Assembly: GCA_938092135.1 (NCBI GenBank)
Contig: CALLJL010000013.1
Coordinates: 1 to 64,000, forward strand
Length of the DNA stretch: 64,000 bases
Direction of reading: 5' to 3'
Origin: an uncultured bacterium
GTDB taxonomy: Bacteria > Acidobacteriota > Aminicenantia > Aminicenantales > CALLJL01
Shown: positions 8,071 through 17,154 of the stretch, piece after piece
How positions within the stretch are numbered: position 1 is the stretch's first letter
Layout of the letters: every line of letters starts with the position of its first letter
The notes under the pieces: model-generated
The model's input: the letters and a program-made list of their open reading frames with translations, nothing else
The model's database searches: none
Told to the model about the DNA's origin: nothing
Program-made: the position numbers and the translations under genes

Positions 8071-9831
8071 TCAATTTGGGGCTCTTTTAAGAGCCTTTTC
8101 AATATCTTCACGATTAAGGCGAAGGGCGATTGGCCGGCCATGGGGACAAAGCCAAGGATTTTCACACTGGAAAAGCTCGCTTACCAGATACTCCATTTTT
8201 TCTGGGGTAAGAGGAACACCAGCTTTAATAGCTGTTTTGCAGGCCATGGTCGCTAGAAAACGGGGCCTGGGATCACTAAAAAAAGTAACTTCAGAATCAC
8301 CCAGAAAGGTCAGAAAAATTTGGCGAGCCTCCTCATCTTGAAGGAAATCGGGGAAACTGCGAAGTAAAAGAGTTCGGCCGCTGAAATTTTCTAATTCAAA
8401 TCCAAATTCCTCAAGGATCTCCTTATGCTCTTCAAATCGCATCATTTCGGTCGGGCTCAGCTCTAGAACAAGGGGGAAAAGTGGCTGTCGCCTGGAGAAA
8501 GCCTGTTGGCGATTAATTTCTGTATATTTTTCATAGAGAACCCGCTCGTGGGCATTATGTTGATCTATGATTAAAAGGCCATCCTTAAGGCCCACAATGA
8601 TATAGAAACCCAAATATTGACCAAGAATTTCCCAGGTTTTTCCTTCCCCTACCTCTTTCGCTCTTTCTCCAAGCTCTTGTTTAGAGAGAGCTTCAATTTT
8701 TCCCTCCAGTCTAAAAATTTTTTCCCCCTCTTTCTCATAACCAATTCCTTTAAATTCTAAAGGGAAAAATACCCTTTCTTTTTGAGTTTCTTCCTTAATT
8801 TCCTTAAAACCAGGCATTCCCTTCTCGGGATAAATTGATTTTGCCTGAGCTTCTCTTTTCAAAGCATCATCAATGGAACTCTGGACAAGCTGAAAGACGC
8901 GTAGAAAATCCCGAAATCTCACCTCAGCCTTAGCTGGATGAACATTGACATCGACTTCCTGATAAGGAAGGGTAAGAAATAAGTAAAGTTCAGGATGATT
9001 ATCTTTTTCAAACCAGCCCTTTGTCGCCTGTTGAACGGCAGCGGCTATAATTCTATCTCTTACGGGCCGGAGGTTGACATAAAAAGTCTGGCGTTGCTTA
9101 TCGGGAAAGCCTTGGGGTGGACGGCTAAGGAAACCTTCAATCCGATAATCGCCTTCCTGCCAATTAAGCTCAAGCATCCTCTCAAGAGTCTGACGTCCAA
9201 AGAGTTGATATAGTCTTTCTCTTCTGGTTTCAACGGCTGGGCAACTGATAAGTCTGCGATCGCCATGCCTTAAAGTAAAACTTACTGCAGGAAAAGCCAG
9301 GGCAAGGGTAGTCAAATAGCGGACAATGAGAATTAGCTCGCTTTGAGCTGAACGCAAAAATTTCCTTCGGACCGGAAGATTAAAAAAAAGATCGCGAACT
9401 TCAACAGTTGTCCCCTTTGGATAGCCACCTTCACTGAAGCGAATAAGGCGCCCACCTTCCCTTTCGACTTTGAAGCCCCTTTCACCCGTTGACGTCTTCA
9501 AAATAACTCGGGCAACAGCATCGATGCTGGCCAGGGCTTCGCCCCTAAATCCAAGAGTGGCGATTCTATCAAGGTCTTCAGCCCGGGAAATTTTGCTCGT
9601 GGCATGTCTTTCAAAGCAAATGAAAATATCCTCCTGGCTAAGACCAGAACCATTATCTTCCACTCTGATTAATTTTTTGCCACCATCAATTAGGTCGATG
9701 CGAATATCATTAGCTTCAGCATCAAGGGAATTTTCAACCAGCTCCTTGACTACGGAATAAGGTCTTTCAATAACTTCGCCGGCCGCAATTTTCTGGGCAA
9801 CTTCGGGGGGGAGAATGATTATTTTTCCCAT
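8071..9831 (-). CDS. mutL: DNA mismatch repair protein MutL
   Basis: 586 residues. The N-terminal GHKL ATPase begins IIILPPEVAQKIAAGEVIERP, with the ATP-lid motif TLGFRGEALASI. A linker of about 100 residues leads to a C-terminal dimerisation domain. This carries an endonuclease-type metal site: DQHNAHERVLYE matches DQHAxxExxxxE except Ala to Asn, and ACKTAI and CPHGRP motifs follow. MutL of this type nicks the daughter strand, as expected where no MutH exists. The start overlaps the end of mtaB by 13 bases, indicating translational coupling. Confidence 0.95.
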   Translation of the reverse strand: MGKIIILPPEVAQKIAAGEVIERPYSVVKELVENSLDAEANDIRIDLIDGGKKLIRVEDNGSGLSQEDIFICFERHATSKISRAEDLDRIATLGFRGEALASIDAVARVILKTSTGERGFKVEREGGRLIRFSEGGYPKGTTVEVRDLFFNLPVRRKFLRSAQSELILIVRYLTTLALAFPAVSFTLRHGDRRLISCPAVETRRERLYQLFGRQTLERMLELNWQEGDYRIEGFLSRPPQGFPDKQRQTFYVNLRPVRDRIIAAAVQQATKGWFEKDNHPELYLFLTLPYQEVDVNVHPAKAEVRFRDFLRVFQLVQSSIDDALKREAQAKSIYPEKGMPGFKEIKEETQKERVFFPLEFKGIGYEKEGEKIFRLEGKIEALSKQELGERAKEVGEGKTWEILGQYLGFYIIVGLKDGLLIIDQHNAHERVLYEKYTEINRQQAFSRRQPLFPLVLELSPTEMMRFEEHKEILEEFGFELENFSGRTLLLRSFPDFLQDEEARQIFLTFLGDSEVTFFSDPRPRFLATMACKTAIKAGVPLTPEKMEYLVSELFQCENPWLCPHGRPIALRLNREDIEKALKRAPN

Positions 9832-11348
9832 TGGACCAAAAGGCTTCCTCTGGTAATCTCGGGCTTTACTTCCTCAATTTTTACTGCCACCTTTTCGCCT
9901 GCTTTCAATTTTCCCTCTACTCTAACTTTTAGATAATTTTGAGTCAAAACCTCAGCTTCGGATTCATTTTTCCGCCCGATGGCCAGGCCTTCAAAAACCA
10001 GACCCAAAAGGGATTGGCGAAAGGAAAAATTTTTCAGGCAGCTAAGGTTTCGCAGCCTCCGAGCCCTCTCCTTTTTTATTTTGGCCTCAATCTGGGGCCA
10101 GAGAGAAGCTGGGGTTCCAGGCCTGGGAGAGTAGGGAAAAACATGGAGATAAGTCAGAGGTGAGTAGGCAATAAAATTTTCAAGAAAATTGAAGTCCTCC
10201 TCAGTTTCTCCGGGAAAGCCAACAATGATATCTGCCCCTAAAGACGCATAGGGTGATTTCTTCCTTAGTCGCTCTAAAATTCGCTGATAATCTTCAGGGT
10301 CGCCTTTCCTCCCCATAAGGCGAAGAAGGCGCGAGCTCGCATGTTGAAGCGAAAGATGAAAATGCTGGCAGATTTTTTCATGACCAGCGATAAAATCAAT
10401 TAAATCATCATTCATACTTCTTGGATCAAGGGAGCTTAATCTAATTCGACCGAGATTATCGAGCCTTGTAATTTGCTTCAATAAATCAAGAAGAGAGCAG
10501 AAAGAAGCATTTTCTTCACCATAGGAGGTTAGATGAATCCCAGACAAAATAATCTCCTTATATCCCTTATGAATAAGCTCTTTTATTCTTTCAAGGATCT
10601 CAGGGGCTGGTCTGCTTCGACTCGGACCTCTTACCTGAGGAATAAGACAAAAAGTACAGGCATGGCTACAGCCATCTTGAATCTTAATTAAAGCTCTAGA
10701 ACGAAAACCGTCTGGAAAATCTTTTTCTATATATTTTTTATCTATTTCAATAGACCCTTTTTCCTTTGGCCAATAATCCCTTTGATTTATCTCCTGCTGG
10801 TGTTCAATTGCTTCTTGGCGGAAGATCGATTTATCATTTGAGATCAAATCCCTTTCTCTTTTAATTTTTGCTTTTAATTCTTCTTCCAACGCTGATCGAT
10901 CTGGTAATAGTGATGCTTCCCTATCTTTATATTCCTTTTCTGAAATAATCTTCTCTGAAAAATAATTGGGTCCCTCTTTTGTTTGGACCTTTTTAAAAAA
11001 TAGTATGTGTCCCCATTTTTTGAGACGGGGGAGAAGTTCTTCCTTTTCTTCATTATTAAGTATGAGTTCGATTTGGGAATTTTTACTTAATTCTTCTTTC
11101 AGCAAAGGTACACAGCAACCTGTCACCACTACCCTGGCCTGAGGATTAAGGCGTCTTACCCTCCGGAGAAATTTGCGGACATCTCTTTCGGCTTCGGCGG
11201 TTAAAGCACAGGAATTAACAATAATTAGATCACTTTGAAGATAATCTTTTTCTAGCCGGAGACCCTGGGCCTGAAGGGCTTCGGCCCAATCAAAAGCTTC
11301 GGCCTGATTAACCCGGCAGCCAAAGCTTTGGATATAAAATGTACTCAT
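9819..11348 (-). CDS. mtaB: tRNA (t6A37) methylthiotransferase, MtaB-like, with an inserted segment
   Basis: 509 residues, against about 430-450 for the family. Residues 1-105 are the N-terminal methylthiotransferase domain (Cys11, Cys47 and the Cys78-Cys79 region for the second cluster). From about 110 to 212 there is a charged, AT-rich, low-complexity insertion without family similarity. The radical-SAM core then starts with IQDGCSHACTFC, the three Cys at 228, 232 and 235, and a TRAM-like C-terminus follows. MtaB adds methylthio groups to t6A37 of tRNA. The start of the insertion carries a dispersed repeat motif that also occurs in non-coding DNA at 42.04 kb. It lies 5 bases after purD. Confidence 0.88.
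   Translation of the reverse strand: MSTFYIQSFGCRVNQAEAFDWAEALQAQGLRLEKDYLQSDLIIVNSCALTAEAERDVRKFLRRVRRLNPQARVVVTGCCVPLLKEELSKNSQIELILNNEEKEELLPRLKKWGHILFFKKVQTKEGPNYFSEKIISEKEYKDREASLLPDRSALEEELKAKIKRERDLISNDKSIFRQEAIEHQQEINQRDYWPKEKGSIEIDKKYIEKDFPDGFRSRALIKIQDGCSHACTFCLIPQVRGPSRSRPAPEILERIKELIHKGYKEIILSGIHLTSYGEENASFCSLLDLLKQITRLDNLGRIRLSSLDPRSMNDDLIDFIAGHEKICQHFHLSLQHASSRLLRLMGRKGDPEDYQRILERLRKKSPYASLGADIIVGFPGETEEDFNFLENFIAYSPLTYLHVFPYSPRPGTPASLWPQIEAKIKKERARRLRNLSCLKNFSFRQSLLGLVFEGLAIGRKNESEAEVLTQNYLKVRVEGKLKAGEKVAVKIEEVKPEITRGSLLVQWEK
10991..11019. repeat. Short dispersed repeat, GTGTCCCCATTTT family, copy 1 (inside mtaB)
   Basis: On the minus strand AAAATGGGGACACA is followed by TACTATTTTTTAAAA. 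Copy 2 at 42035-42061 shares AAAATGGGGACACA and an A(C)ATTTTTAAAA tail, about 24 of 27 positions. This copy is translated as the start of the MtaB insertion (Lys-Trp-Gly-His-Ile-Leu-Phe-Phe), so the repeat may have entered a coding region in frame. Origin is unknown; REP-like elements are one possibility. Confidence 0.55.
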
Positions 11349-11353
11349 GCCGA

Positions 11354-12622
11354 CTATCTTTCACAACCAATATCCCGTCTGAAATGCATTCCTTCAAAAT
11401 TGATAACAGAAATGGCACCATAGATTTTTTCCATAGTTTTTTCAAGAGTAGGTTCGGAAGCACAAACCCCAAGAACCCGGCCTCCAGAGGTAACGAAATT
11501 TCCATCTTCAATTTTTGTCCCGGCATGGAAAATGGTTATGCCTGGAATTGATTCGGCCCTGTTTAATCCGGTAATTTTTTTCCCAGTCTCATATTTAATG
11601 GGATAACCACCTGAAGTAACAACAACACAGGCGGCGGGTCTTTCTGACCAGTGGACTTCCCGCGAAAGGACATGACCTTCAAGGGCATCAAGAATTATCT
11701 CCACTAAATCTGATTGAAGACGGAGCATCTGAGGTTGGGTTTCGGGATCACCGAAACGGCAATTAAATTCTAAGACCTTTGGGCCCTCTGCAGTTAGCAT
11801 GAGGCCAGCATAAAGAACGCCGCAGAATTTTCTTCTTTCTTCAAGAAGCCGAGTAATTGTTGGTATGATTATAATATCCATAATTTCGAGAAAAAGTTCT
11901 CTGCTAATATGGGGGGAAGGCGAAATCGCTCCCATTCCTCCAGTATTGGGACCACGGTCGCCATCAAAAACGGGCTTGTGGTCCTTGGTTGTCACTAATG
12001 GTAAAGCCCTTGTCCCGTCGCTAATAACGATAAAGGAAACCTCATGACCTCGTAGATACTCTTCAATGATAATTCTCTCACCAGCTTCACCAAATTGCTT
12101 TTTTATCATTAAATTGTGGATTGTTTCCTCAGCCTTTTTGAGGTTATTACATATAATAGCTCCCTTTCCCCCGGCCAGACCATCAGCTTTAATAACCATA
12201 GGGAAAAGAAATTCGCCCGAACGAATAATTTTCATGGCTAATTCAGGCGAATCGGCAATCTGGAAGCGAGCTGTGGGAATTCGATGCCGGACCATGAATT
12301 GCTTCGCGAAAATTTTACTACCTTCAATTTCAGCGGCCTTGCGAGACGGGCCGAAAATTCTAAGCCCTTTATTTTCAAAGTAATCAACTATCCCGGCGAC
12401 AAGGGGTTGCTCCGGACCTACAATAGTTAAATCAATTTTTTTGCTGGCGGCAAAATCAGCCAGGGCTGGAATGTCAGTTTCTTTAATGGGCACGTTTTCA
12501 GCAATGATGGCAGTTCCTCCATTACCAGGCGCACAATAAACCTCTTTTACCAAAGGGCTTTGCCTGACTTTCCAGGCAAGAGCATGTTCTCGGCCGCCAG
12601 AACCTACAATAAGAATCTTCAT
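11354..12622 (-). CDS. purD: Phosphoribosylamine-glycine ligase
   Basis: 422 residues, the full length for PurD. It begins MKILIVGSGGREHALAWK and has the ATP-grasp lobes, the signature RFGDPETQPQM near residue 290 and the ATP-binding loop VIKADGLAGGKGA. It catalyses the ATP-dependent condensation of phosphoribosylamine and glycine, the second step of purine synthesis. Placement after a serine hydroxymethyltransferase-like gene makes sense, since that enzyme supplies glycine and one-carbon units. The gap to that gene is 79 bases. Confidence 0.96.
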   Translation of the reverse strand: MKILIVGSGGREHALAWKVRQSPLVKEVYCAPGNGGTAIIAENVPIKETDIPALADFAASKKIDLTIVGPEQPLVAGIVDYFENKGLRIFGPSRKAAEIEGSKIFAKQFMVRHRIPTARFQIADSPELAMKIIRSGEFLFPMVIKADGLAGGKGAIICNNLKKAEETIHNLMIKKQFGEAGERIIIEEYLRGHEVSFIVISDGTRALPLVTTKDHKPVFDGDRGPNTGGMGAISPSPHISRELFLEIMDIIIIPTITRLLEERRKFCGVLYAGLMLTAEGPKVLEFNCRFGDPETQPQMLRLQSDLVEIILDALEGHVLSREVHWSERPAACVVVTSGGYPIKYETGKKITGLNRAESIPGITIFHAGTKIEDGNFVTSGGRVLGVCASEPTLEKTMEKIYGAISVINFEGMHFRRDIGCER

Positions 12623-12701
12623 TTCTTTTCCTTAAATTAAAAAAGTTTTAGTTATTTAATTTCATTCTGACAAAAAAAGGTCTGGGCGTCAACGCAACTA
12701 T

Positions 12702-14138
12702 TCAAAGGAGACGGGAAAGACTCTCCATGAAATCATGAATAAAATTGGGTCGGGGAAAGATGCTGGCGAAAATCCGAGCTGCCAAGGGAATGGCTTTATC
12801 CTCAGGAAGGCAGTATTTCATTTGGAGAAAATTCTTTCGAAAACGGGTAACTTCTTCTTTAACCGGCCGATTGTACTTAATGATCTCGGCCATGTAGCCA
12901 GCTAAAGTATCAAAATCTTTTTCCTCCATACCGAATCTAGTCATCTCCTGAACCCCCAAGCGGATGCCCGATGAGGTAAGAAAGCTTTCGTCATCGGGCA
13001 AGGCTTGATAATTAGCAATAATATTGTTATTTTCCAGGCGGCGAGCAATTTCCTGACCTGAACCATAGGCTGAAACTCGCAGAAGAACCTGATGGGTTTC
13101 GGTGAAACCATCCCGCTCATCACCTTCAACCTGCAAACCATAGCTTTTGAGAGATCGGGCAAAGGCTTTGGCGTTGGCTCTGACCTTGGCTTGATATTCT
13201 TCCTTAAAGGCATTCATTTCATAGGTCGCCATCAAAAGGCCAAGCAAGGTTCCAAGATGGTGGTTCGAGGTTGAACCAGGAAAAGCCCGACTCTTTATAT
13301 CCACCCATAGCTGGCGTAAAGAATCATTATTTCCAATCCTGGCAGCAATAACTCCTCTCTGGGGGCCAAAAAAGGTCTTATGAGTACTACCAGTAACAAT
13401 ATCTGCCCCTTCTTCAAAGGGCATCTGAAAAGCTCCGTAAAGGCCAAGGACATGGGCCATATCAAACATAAGAATAGGCCTATCTGGCCAATCTTTAACC
13501 AAATCGGCGACAAATTTAACGGGCTCAGGATAAATAAACATACTTTTGCCAAAAATAACCAGCTCTGGCCTATTATTTTCCAGGAGCTCAGCTAAAGCCT
13601 GCAGATCGGCGCGATAGGGATTTTCTTTAAGTACAGGAAAATTAATTACCCTTTCTTTGCCTGTTTTGGGATCTTCTTCGACCAGATTAAAAAGAGCCCC
13701 CATAGGCTGGGAACTTAGATGACCTCCTTTGTTAAGATCGTTGTTGAGAACCAAGCGTAGACGGCGGGAGGGAGTTCCGGGTGCCTTTCCCCGATTGACA
13801 AATTTAACCATACCTTTAAAAACAACTTCATTGGCCATCTGCCCACTGATAGGTCTGAGCTCCACATCGGTGCAATTAAAGAATTCTTGCAACTCTTTTT
13901 GAGCTTCAAGTTCCACATCACGGATAAAATCTGTTCCCTGATAAAAATAAATTTCTTCCCCCTTCATTGTTCGGTGTTCAGCATATCGGCCCGAAGGATC
14001 AGAAATCTCGCAGAGTTTGACCAATAGGCTGGGCGTTGTCTCGGAGGGAATAAGATTAAAGACTTCACTCTGGCGCCAGAGATTATTCTTTATAACTCTT
14101 TCGGCCAGGGAATTAACTTTTTCTTCGAAGGAAGGCAT
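12702..14138 (-). CDS. Divergent serine hydroxymethyltransferase-like PLP enzyme
   Basis: 478 residues, longer than usual GlyA (about 415-430). The fold-type I PLP core has the Schiff-base Lys in TGSTHKTFFGPQRG (GlyA has TTTHKTLRGPRGG), the cofactor Asp-His in FDMAHVLGL, and the N-terminal FNLIPSETTPS that parallels GlyA's LIASENF. The motif around GRYAEHRTMKGEEIYFYQGTD differs clearly from the bacterial YYGG(C/T) block. It probably interconverts serine and glycine, but another aldol-type substrate is possible. Its 3' end is 79 bases before purD, and its 5' end overlaps rpiB by 26 bases. Reaction confidence is lower than fold confidence. Confidence 0.8.
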   Translation of the reverse strand: MPSFEEKVNSLAERVIKNNLWRQSEVFNLIPSETTPSLLVKLCEISDPSGRYAEHRTMKGEEIYFYQGTDFIRDVELEAQKELQEFFNCTDVELRPISGQMANEVVFKGMVKFVNRGKAPGTPSRRLRLVLNNDLNKGGHLSSQPMGALFNLVEEDPKTGKERVINFPVLKENPYRADLQALAELLENNRPELVIFGKSMFIYPEPVKFVADLVKDWPDRPILMFDMAHVLGLYGAFQMPFEEGADIVTGSTHKTFFGPQRGVIAARIGNNDSLRQLWVDIKSRAFPGSTSNHHLGTLLGLLMATYEMNAFKEEYQAKVRANAKAFARSLKSYGLQVEGDERDGFTETHQVLLRVSAYGSGQEIARRLENNNIIANYQALPDDESFLTSSGIRLGVQEMTRFGMEEKDFDTLAGYMAEIIKYNRPVKEEVTRFRKNFLQMKYCLPEDKAIPLAARIFASIFPRPNFIHDFMESLSRLL

Positions 14139-14625
14139 TACTTCTCTCCTTGATCAAATTGCTAGGAGAAATTATTTTTTTGAAATTGTTCTTTTCAATG
14201 ACCGAAATTTTATTTAACCGCCGCTCATGGCGGCCACCTTCGAATTCGGTCTCCAACCAGATAGCCACAATCTGCTTGGCTTTATCCACATCAAGAACGC
14301 GCCCGCCTAAGGTTAGACAATTAGAATTGTTATGACTGCGACTAACGCGGGCAGTAAATTCATCCCAGCAAGGGGTAGCCCTTATGCCGGGATATTTATT
14401 GGCCAAAATGGCCATTCCCAGTCCTGTTCCACAGAAAAGAATGGCCCGAACACACTCCCCTCTCAGCAGACTTTCTATAGCTTTTGAACCATAATCAACG
14501 TAATCGACAGTTTCATCAGGGCCACAGCCAAAATCAATAACCTCCACCCCCAAGCTGCGCAGGTAATCAATTATAGCCTTTTTAAGATCATAGCCAGCAT
14601 GATCAGAGGCTACACCAAGGCGCAT
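14113..14625 (-). CDS. rpiB: Ribose-5-phosphate isomerase B
   Basis: 170 residues. It begins MRLGVASDHAGYDLKK, carries the catalytic Cys in FCGTGLGM and the phosphate-binding SRSHNNSNCLTLGGR, so the RpiB/LacAB fold is clear. The C-terminus extends about 25 residues past the usual end as a Lys/Asn-rich tail that overlaps the next gene. It interconverts ribose-5-P and ribulose-5-P, feeding purine synthesis and, in this operon, the glycine/one-carbon genes downstream. Other sugar-phosphate isomerases of the family cannot be excluded. Confidence 0.9.
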   Translation of the reverse strand: MRLGVASDHAGYDLKKAIIDYLRSLGVEVIDFGCGPDETVDYVDYGSKAIESLLRGECVRAILFCGTGLGMAILANKYPGIRATPCWDEFTARVSRSHNNSNCLTLGGRVLDVDKAKQIVAIWLETEFEGGRHERRLNKISVIEKNNFKKIISPSNLIKERSNAFLRRKS

Positions 14626-14640
14626 CTTTACTTGGACCTT

Positions 14641-16203
14641 TCAATCTTCGATCATCTTTGCGGCTTCAGGCAATAATTCAATAGCCTTGAGAATGACCGG
14701 GTCTGATAACCGATAAATTTTTATTCCCTCGTCCATTCCCCACAAAAGAGAAAAAATTTCTCGCTGTAATTCCCTGGCTATTTCCTCACTGGCTTCAGCA
14801 AAGGCCTCAGGCTTAAATTCAATTTTATTGCTCTGTAAAAATTGTTGAAACTCAGACATCATTTCTTCGGATGGAGAAAAATTTTTATCGAGGACTATTT
14901 TGCCTTGTTCAGCTTGGCCTTTATTATCTGCAGGAAAAATATATTTTTGGCTTAGGGGCGTTTGGCGACCCGTAAATTTACGAGCGTAGCTGAAGATTTG
15001 ACCGCGGAAGAGAAGTTCAGCGGTTAAGGGCTTGATGGTAGAAGCAATTTTGTAATCAGGAGTAATTCCGCCCTGACCGAGAACTCGGCGACCTTTACTT
15101 GTATATCGAACTTCCCGCTGCTCTACGGGGATTTCTTTATTCAACATGTAATCTTCAATATGGGAATAATCTCTCTGGATAGAACGACCACTTGGAGTAT
15201 AGTATTTAGCCGTGGTTAAAGCCACGGCAATATTCGGTCCAAGCGGAAAAACGGTTTGCACCAAGCCTTTTCCCCAGGAATCCTCGCCAATAATTAAACC
15301 TCGATCATTATCCATAATGGCTCCGGCAACAATCTCAGAGGCGCTCGCGCTTCCCTGATTTATCAAAATAACCAACGGAATCTTTTCGTACTGACGATCC
15401 CGCTGAGCTTTGAATTCTCGGTCATAGCGCCTATTTCTTCCCTTGATAGTTACAATTAGAGACCCACTGGGCAGAAATTCATCGGCCAGTTCAACCGCTT
15501 GGAAAAAAGTCCCACCGCTATTTCCCCTTAAATCTAAAATCAAAGAAGTCATGCCCTCCTTTATGAGCCCTGTCATCTTTTCTTCAAACTCATCAATGGT
15601 GGTTTCGGCAAAATTACGAATAAATATATAGCCTACCTTTGGTTTCAGCATAAAAGCGTAAGGAACACTCTTTAAGGAAATCTCTTCTCTGACAATCGTC
15701 AAATCAAAGGGCTTTTCCAGGCCTTCGCGAACAATAGTTATGGTGACCTTTGTTCCCTTAGGGCCTCGCAATTTCTGCATCGCCTCAAAACTCGACATGG
15801 GCTTGGTGCTTTCCCCGTCAATATGGGAAATAACATCGCCGGGAAGTATTCCTAGGCGGTAAGCAGGGCCACCTTCGATCGGCGAGATAACAACTAGGCG
15901 ATCTTCCTGTTTCTGAATTTGAATGCCAAGGCCATAATATTTTCCCGTATATTCCTCTCGCATGCGGGCAAAACTATCAGGGTCAAGGAAATAAGAATGG
16001 GGGTCAAGAGTGTTGAGCACGCCCCTGATTGAAGCATAAAGAAGACTTTCAGTTTCCACTTGTTTATAATAACGCTGCTGAATTAGGGTGGCTACACTTT
16101 CGATTTTAGCTAAGGATGTACTCCAGTTTTCCTCAAGGCGATCTTGGCTATTTAAAAAAAGAAGACTGACAATTATAAGGAAAGCCACCAATTCCCGTCG
16201 CAT
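14641..16203 (-). CDS. ctpA: C-terminal processing protease, S41 family
   Basis: 520 residues. The N-terminus is a short signal anchor (RRELVAFLIIVSLLFLNS). A PDZ domain (about 85-170, YGLGIQIQ ... GDVISHIDG) precedes the S41 catalytic domain. The serine/lysine dyad is visible in GSASASEIVAGA and GEDSWGKGLVQ. A C-terminal helical extension of about 140 residues is longer than in minimal CtpA. It is a periplasmic protease that trims C-termini of exported proteins. It heads the minus-strand operon, 15 bases before rpiB, and is divergent from tatA. Confidence 0.92.
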   Translation of the reverse strand: MRRELVAFLIIVSLLFLNSQDRLEENWSTSLAKIESVATLIQQRYYKQVETESLLYASIRGVLNTLDPHSYFLDPDSFARMREEYTGKYYGLGIQIQKQEDRLVVISPIEGGPAYRLGILPGDVISHIDGESTKPMSSFEAMQKLRGPKGTKVTITIVREGLEKPFDLTIVREEISLKSVPYAFMLKPKVGYIFIRNFAETTIDEFEEKMTGLIKEGMTSLILDLRGNSGGTFFQAVELADEFLPSGSLIVTIKGRNRRYDREFKAQRDRQYEKIPLVILINQGSASASEIVAGAIMDNDRGLIIGEDSWGKGLVQTVFPLGPNIAVALTTAKYYTPSGRSIQRDYSHIEDYMLNKEIPVEQREVRYTSKGRRVLGQGGITPDYKIASTIKPLTAELLFRGQIFSYARKFTGRQTPLSQKYIFPADNKGQAEQGKIVLDKNFSPSEEMMSEFQQFLQSNKIEFKPEAFAEASEEIARELQREIFSLLWGMDEGIKIYRLSDPVILKAIELLPEAAKMIED

Positions 16204-16569
16204 AATCTTTCCTTAAATTTACATCTTAACAAACTCAAACATGACTGTAAAGCATGGCTAATTTCAAAAGCTAGTCTAAATAAATTAATGAAAGGATTGA
16301 TTATGAATATCAAAAAGGCCCAGAAATATTAAATCGAATAACTTAAAAAGATAAAAAAAAAATTTAATAAAAATAAAATTTAACAAAAAACAAAAATTGT
16401 ATAAAAAGCCCATTGATGAAAAATTGAAAAGATAGCATAGAAAGGCCCTTATTTCTAAATCAGCTCCTGCCCTTTGATTAATATGCGATGCCATTAATGG
16501 AGAGTCAAAAAGAACACGGAGCGAATCAGGTGAAACATCTTAACCCGAGCTTTATTGGAAAAGGTGGTG

Positions 16570-16712
16570 GTGGAGAAATAGGAAAAGAAAACGAAACAAA
16601 AGGAGAGGAAAGGAAAGAAGAGAAAAAGAAAAGAAAAGAAAAGAAAAGAAAAGAAAGAAAAGGAAAAGAAGAAAAAAAGAAAGATAAGGAAATAAAAAAG
16701 AAAAAGTGAAAT
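16570..16712. repeat. Polypurine tract with AAAAG pentanucleotide repeats
   Basis: Nearly all bases of the + strand from 16570 to 16712 are A or G. The core, about 16624-16655, is six tandem AAAAG units. It lies in the divergent ctpA-tatA intergenic region. A reading frame through it gives Lys/Glu-only protein and is not a credible gene. Such tracts can slip during replication and can adopt triplex structure; function here is unknown. Confidence 0.8.
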
Positions 16713-16838
16713 AGGGAAGACGGTATCTATTTGTAGGTAATCGTAAAAGGGGAAAAATGGTATCTATTCGAAGGAAAATAGGGAAAAAAGTGAAATAGGT
16801 AAGGCGGTACCTAATGGGAGGCGGTACCTAATGGGGGA
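16704..16838 (+). repeat. REP-like dispersed repeat cluster, GTGAAATAGG...GGTACCTAAT family, array 1
   Basis: Two fuller units start with GTGAAATAGG and end GGTATCTAT (16705-16730) or GGTACCTAAT (16790-16814). Two half units contain only the GGTATCTATT or GGTACCTAAT end (16759-16768, 16823-16832). The same layout occurs inverted at 43036-43121. No transposase is visible in the window, so mobility is inferred only from dispersal. Confidence 0.6.
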
Positions 16839-16868
16839 TTGACTTAATGAAGCTGTAGGCATTATTAT
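16839..16868 (+). promoter_or_regulatory. Promoter of the tat operon
   Basis: TTGACT (16839-16844) and TATTAT (16863-16868) are separated by 18 bases, five of six matches in each hexamer. The start of transcription would be near 16875, downstream of the first in-frame ATG at 16867. This supports the ATG at 16900 as the tatA start. Confidence 0.6.
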
Positions 16869-16899
16869 GATGATAGCCCTTAGCGGGGCTGAGGTCCTC

Positions 16900-17154
16900 A
16901 TGTTTGGCAATATCGGTTTTCCCGAGTTATTGATTATCCTGATTATTGCCCTTCTAATTTTCGGTCCAAAAAAGCTACCTGAAGTAGGTCGCAATATTGG
17001 TCGGGCTATTAAGGAATTCCGGCGGGCTTCCGATGAGCTCAGAGAAAAAATCGAGGAAGAAATTAAAGCTGAAGACCTACGCAACCTGCAAGAAGAACTC
17101 CAAAGAGATATAACGAGAGATGACAAGGACATAAACAGAAATGGGGAAGGTTAA
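16900..17154 (+). CDS. tatA: Twin-arginine translocase subunit TatA
   Basis: 84 residues from ATG at 16900: [19 protein letters not shown], then the FGPKKLPE hinge, an amphipathic helix ([16 protein letters not shown]) and a charged tail. This is the TatA/TatE pattern; a TatB role cannot be ruled out. An upstream ATG at 16867 would add 11 residues not expected for TatA and overlaps the -10 box of the predicted promoter. TatA oligomers form the pore for folded proteins with RR signals. The end overlaps tatC by 14 bases. Confidence 0.92.
   Translation: MFGNIGFPELLIILIIALLIFGPKKLPEVGRNIGRAIKEFRRASDELREKIEEEIKAEDLRNLQEELQRDITRDDKDINRNGEG

Noticed and set aside
12941-13213. 90-codon frame inside the SHMT-like gene
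   Set aside because: Shadow frame on the same strand within a well-supported enzyme gene; no ribosome site.
16624-16655. CRISPR-like array
   Set aside because: A 5-base tandem repeat without spacers; no cas genes in the window.
16488-16709. 73-codon frame through the polypurine tract
   Set aside because: The C-terminal half is only Lys, Glu, Arg and Gly dictated by AAAAG repeats; no ribosome site precedes it.
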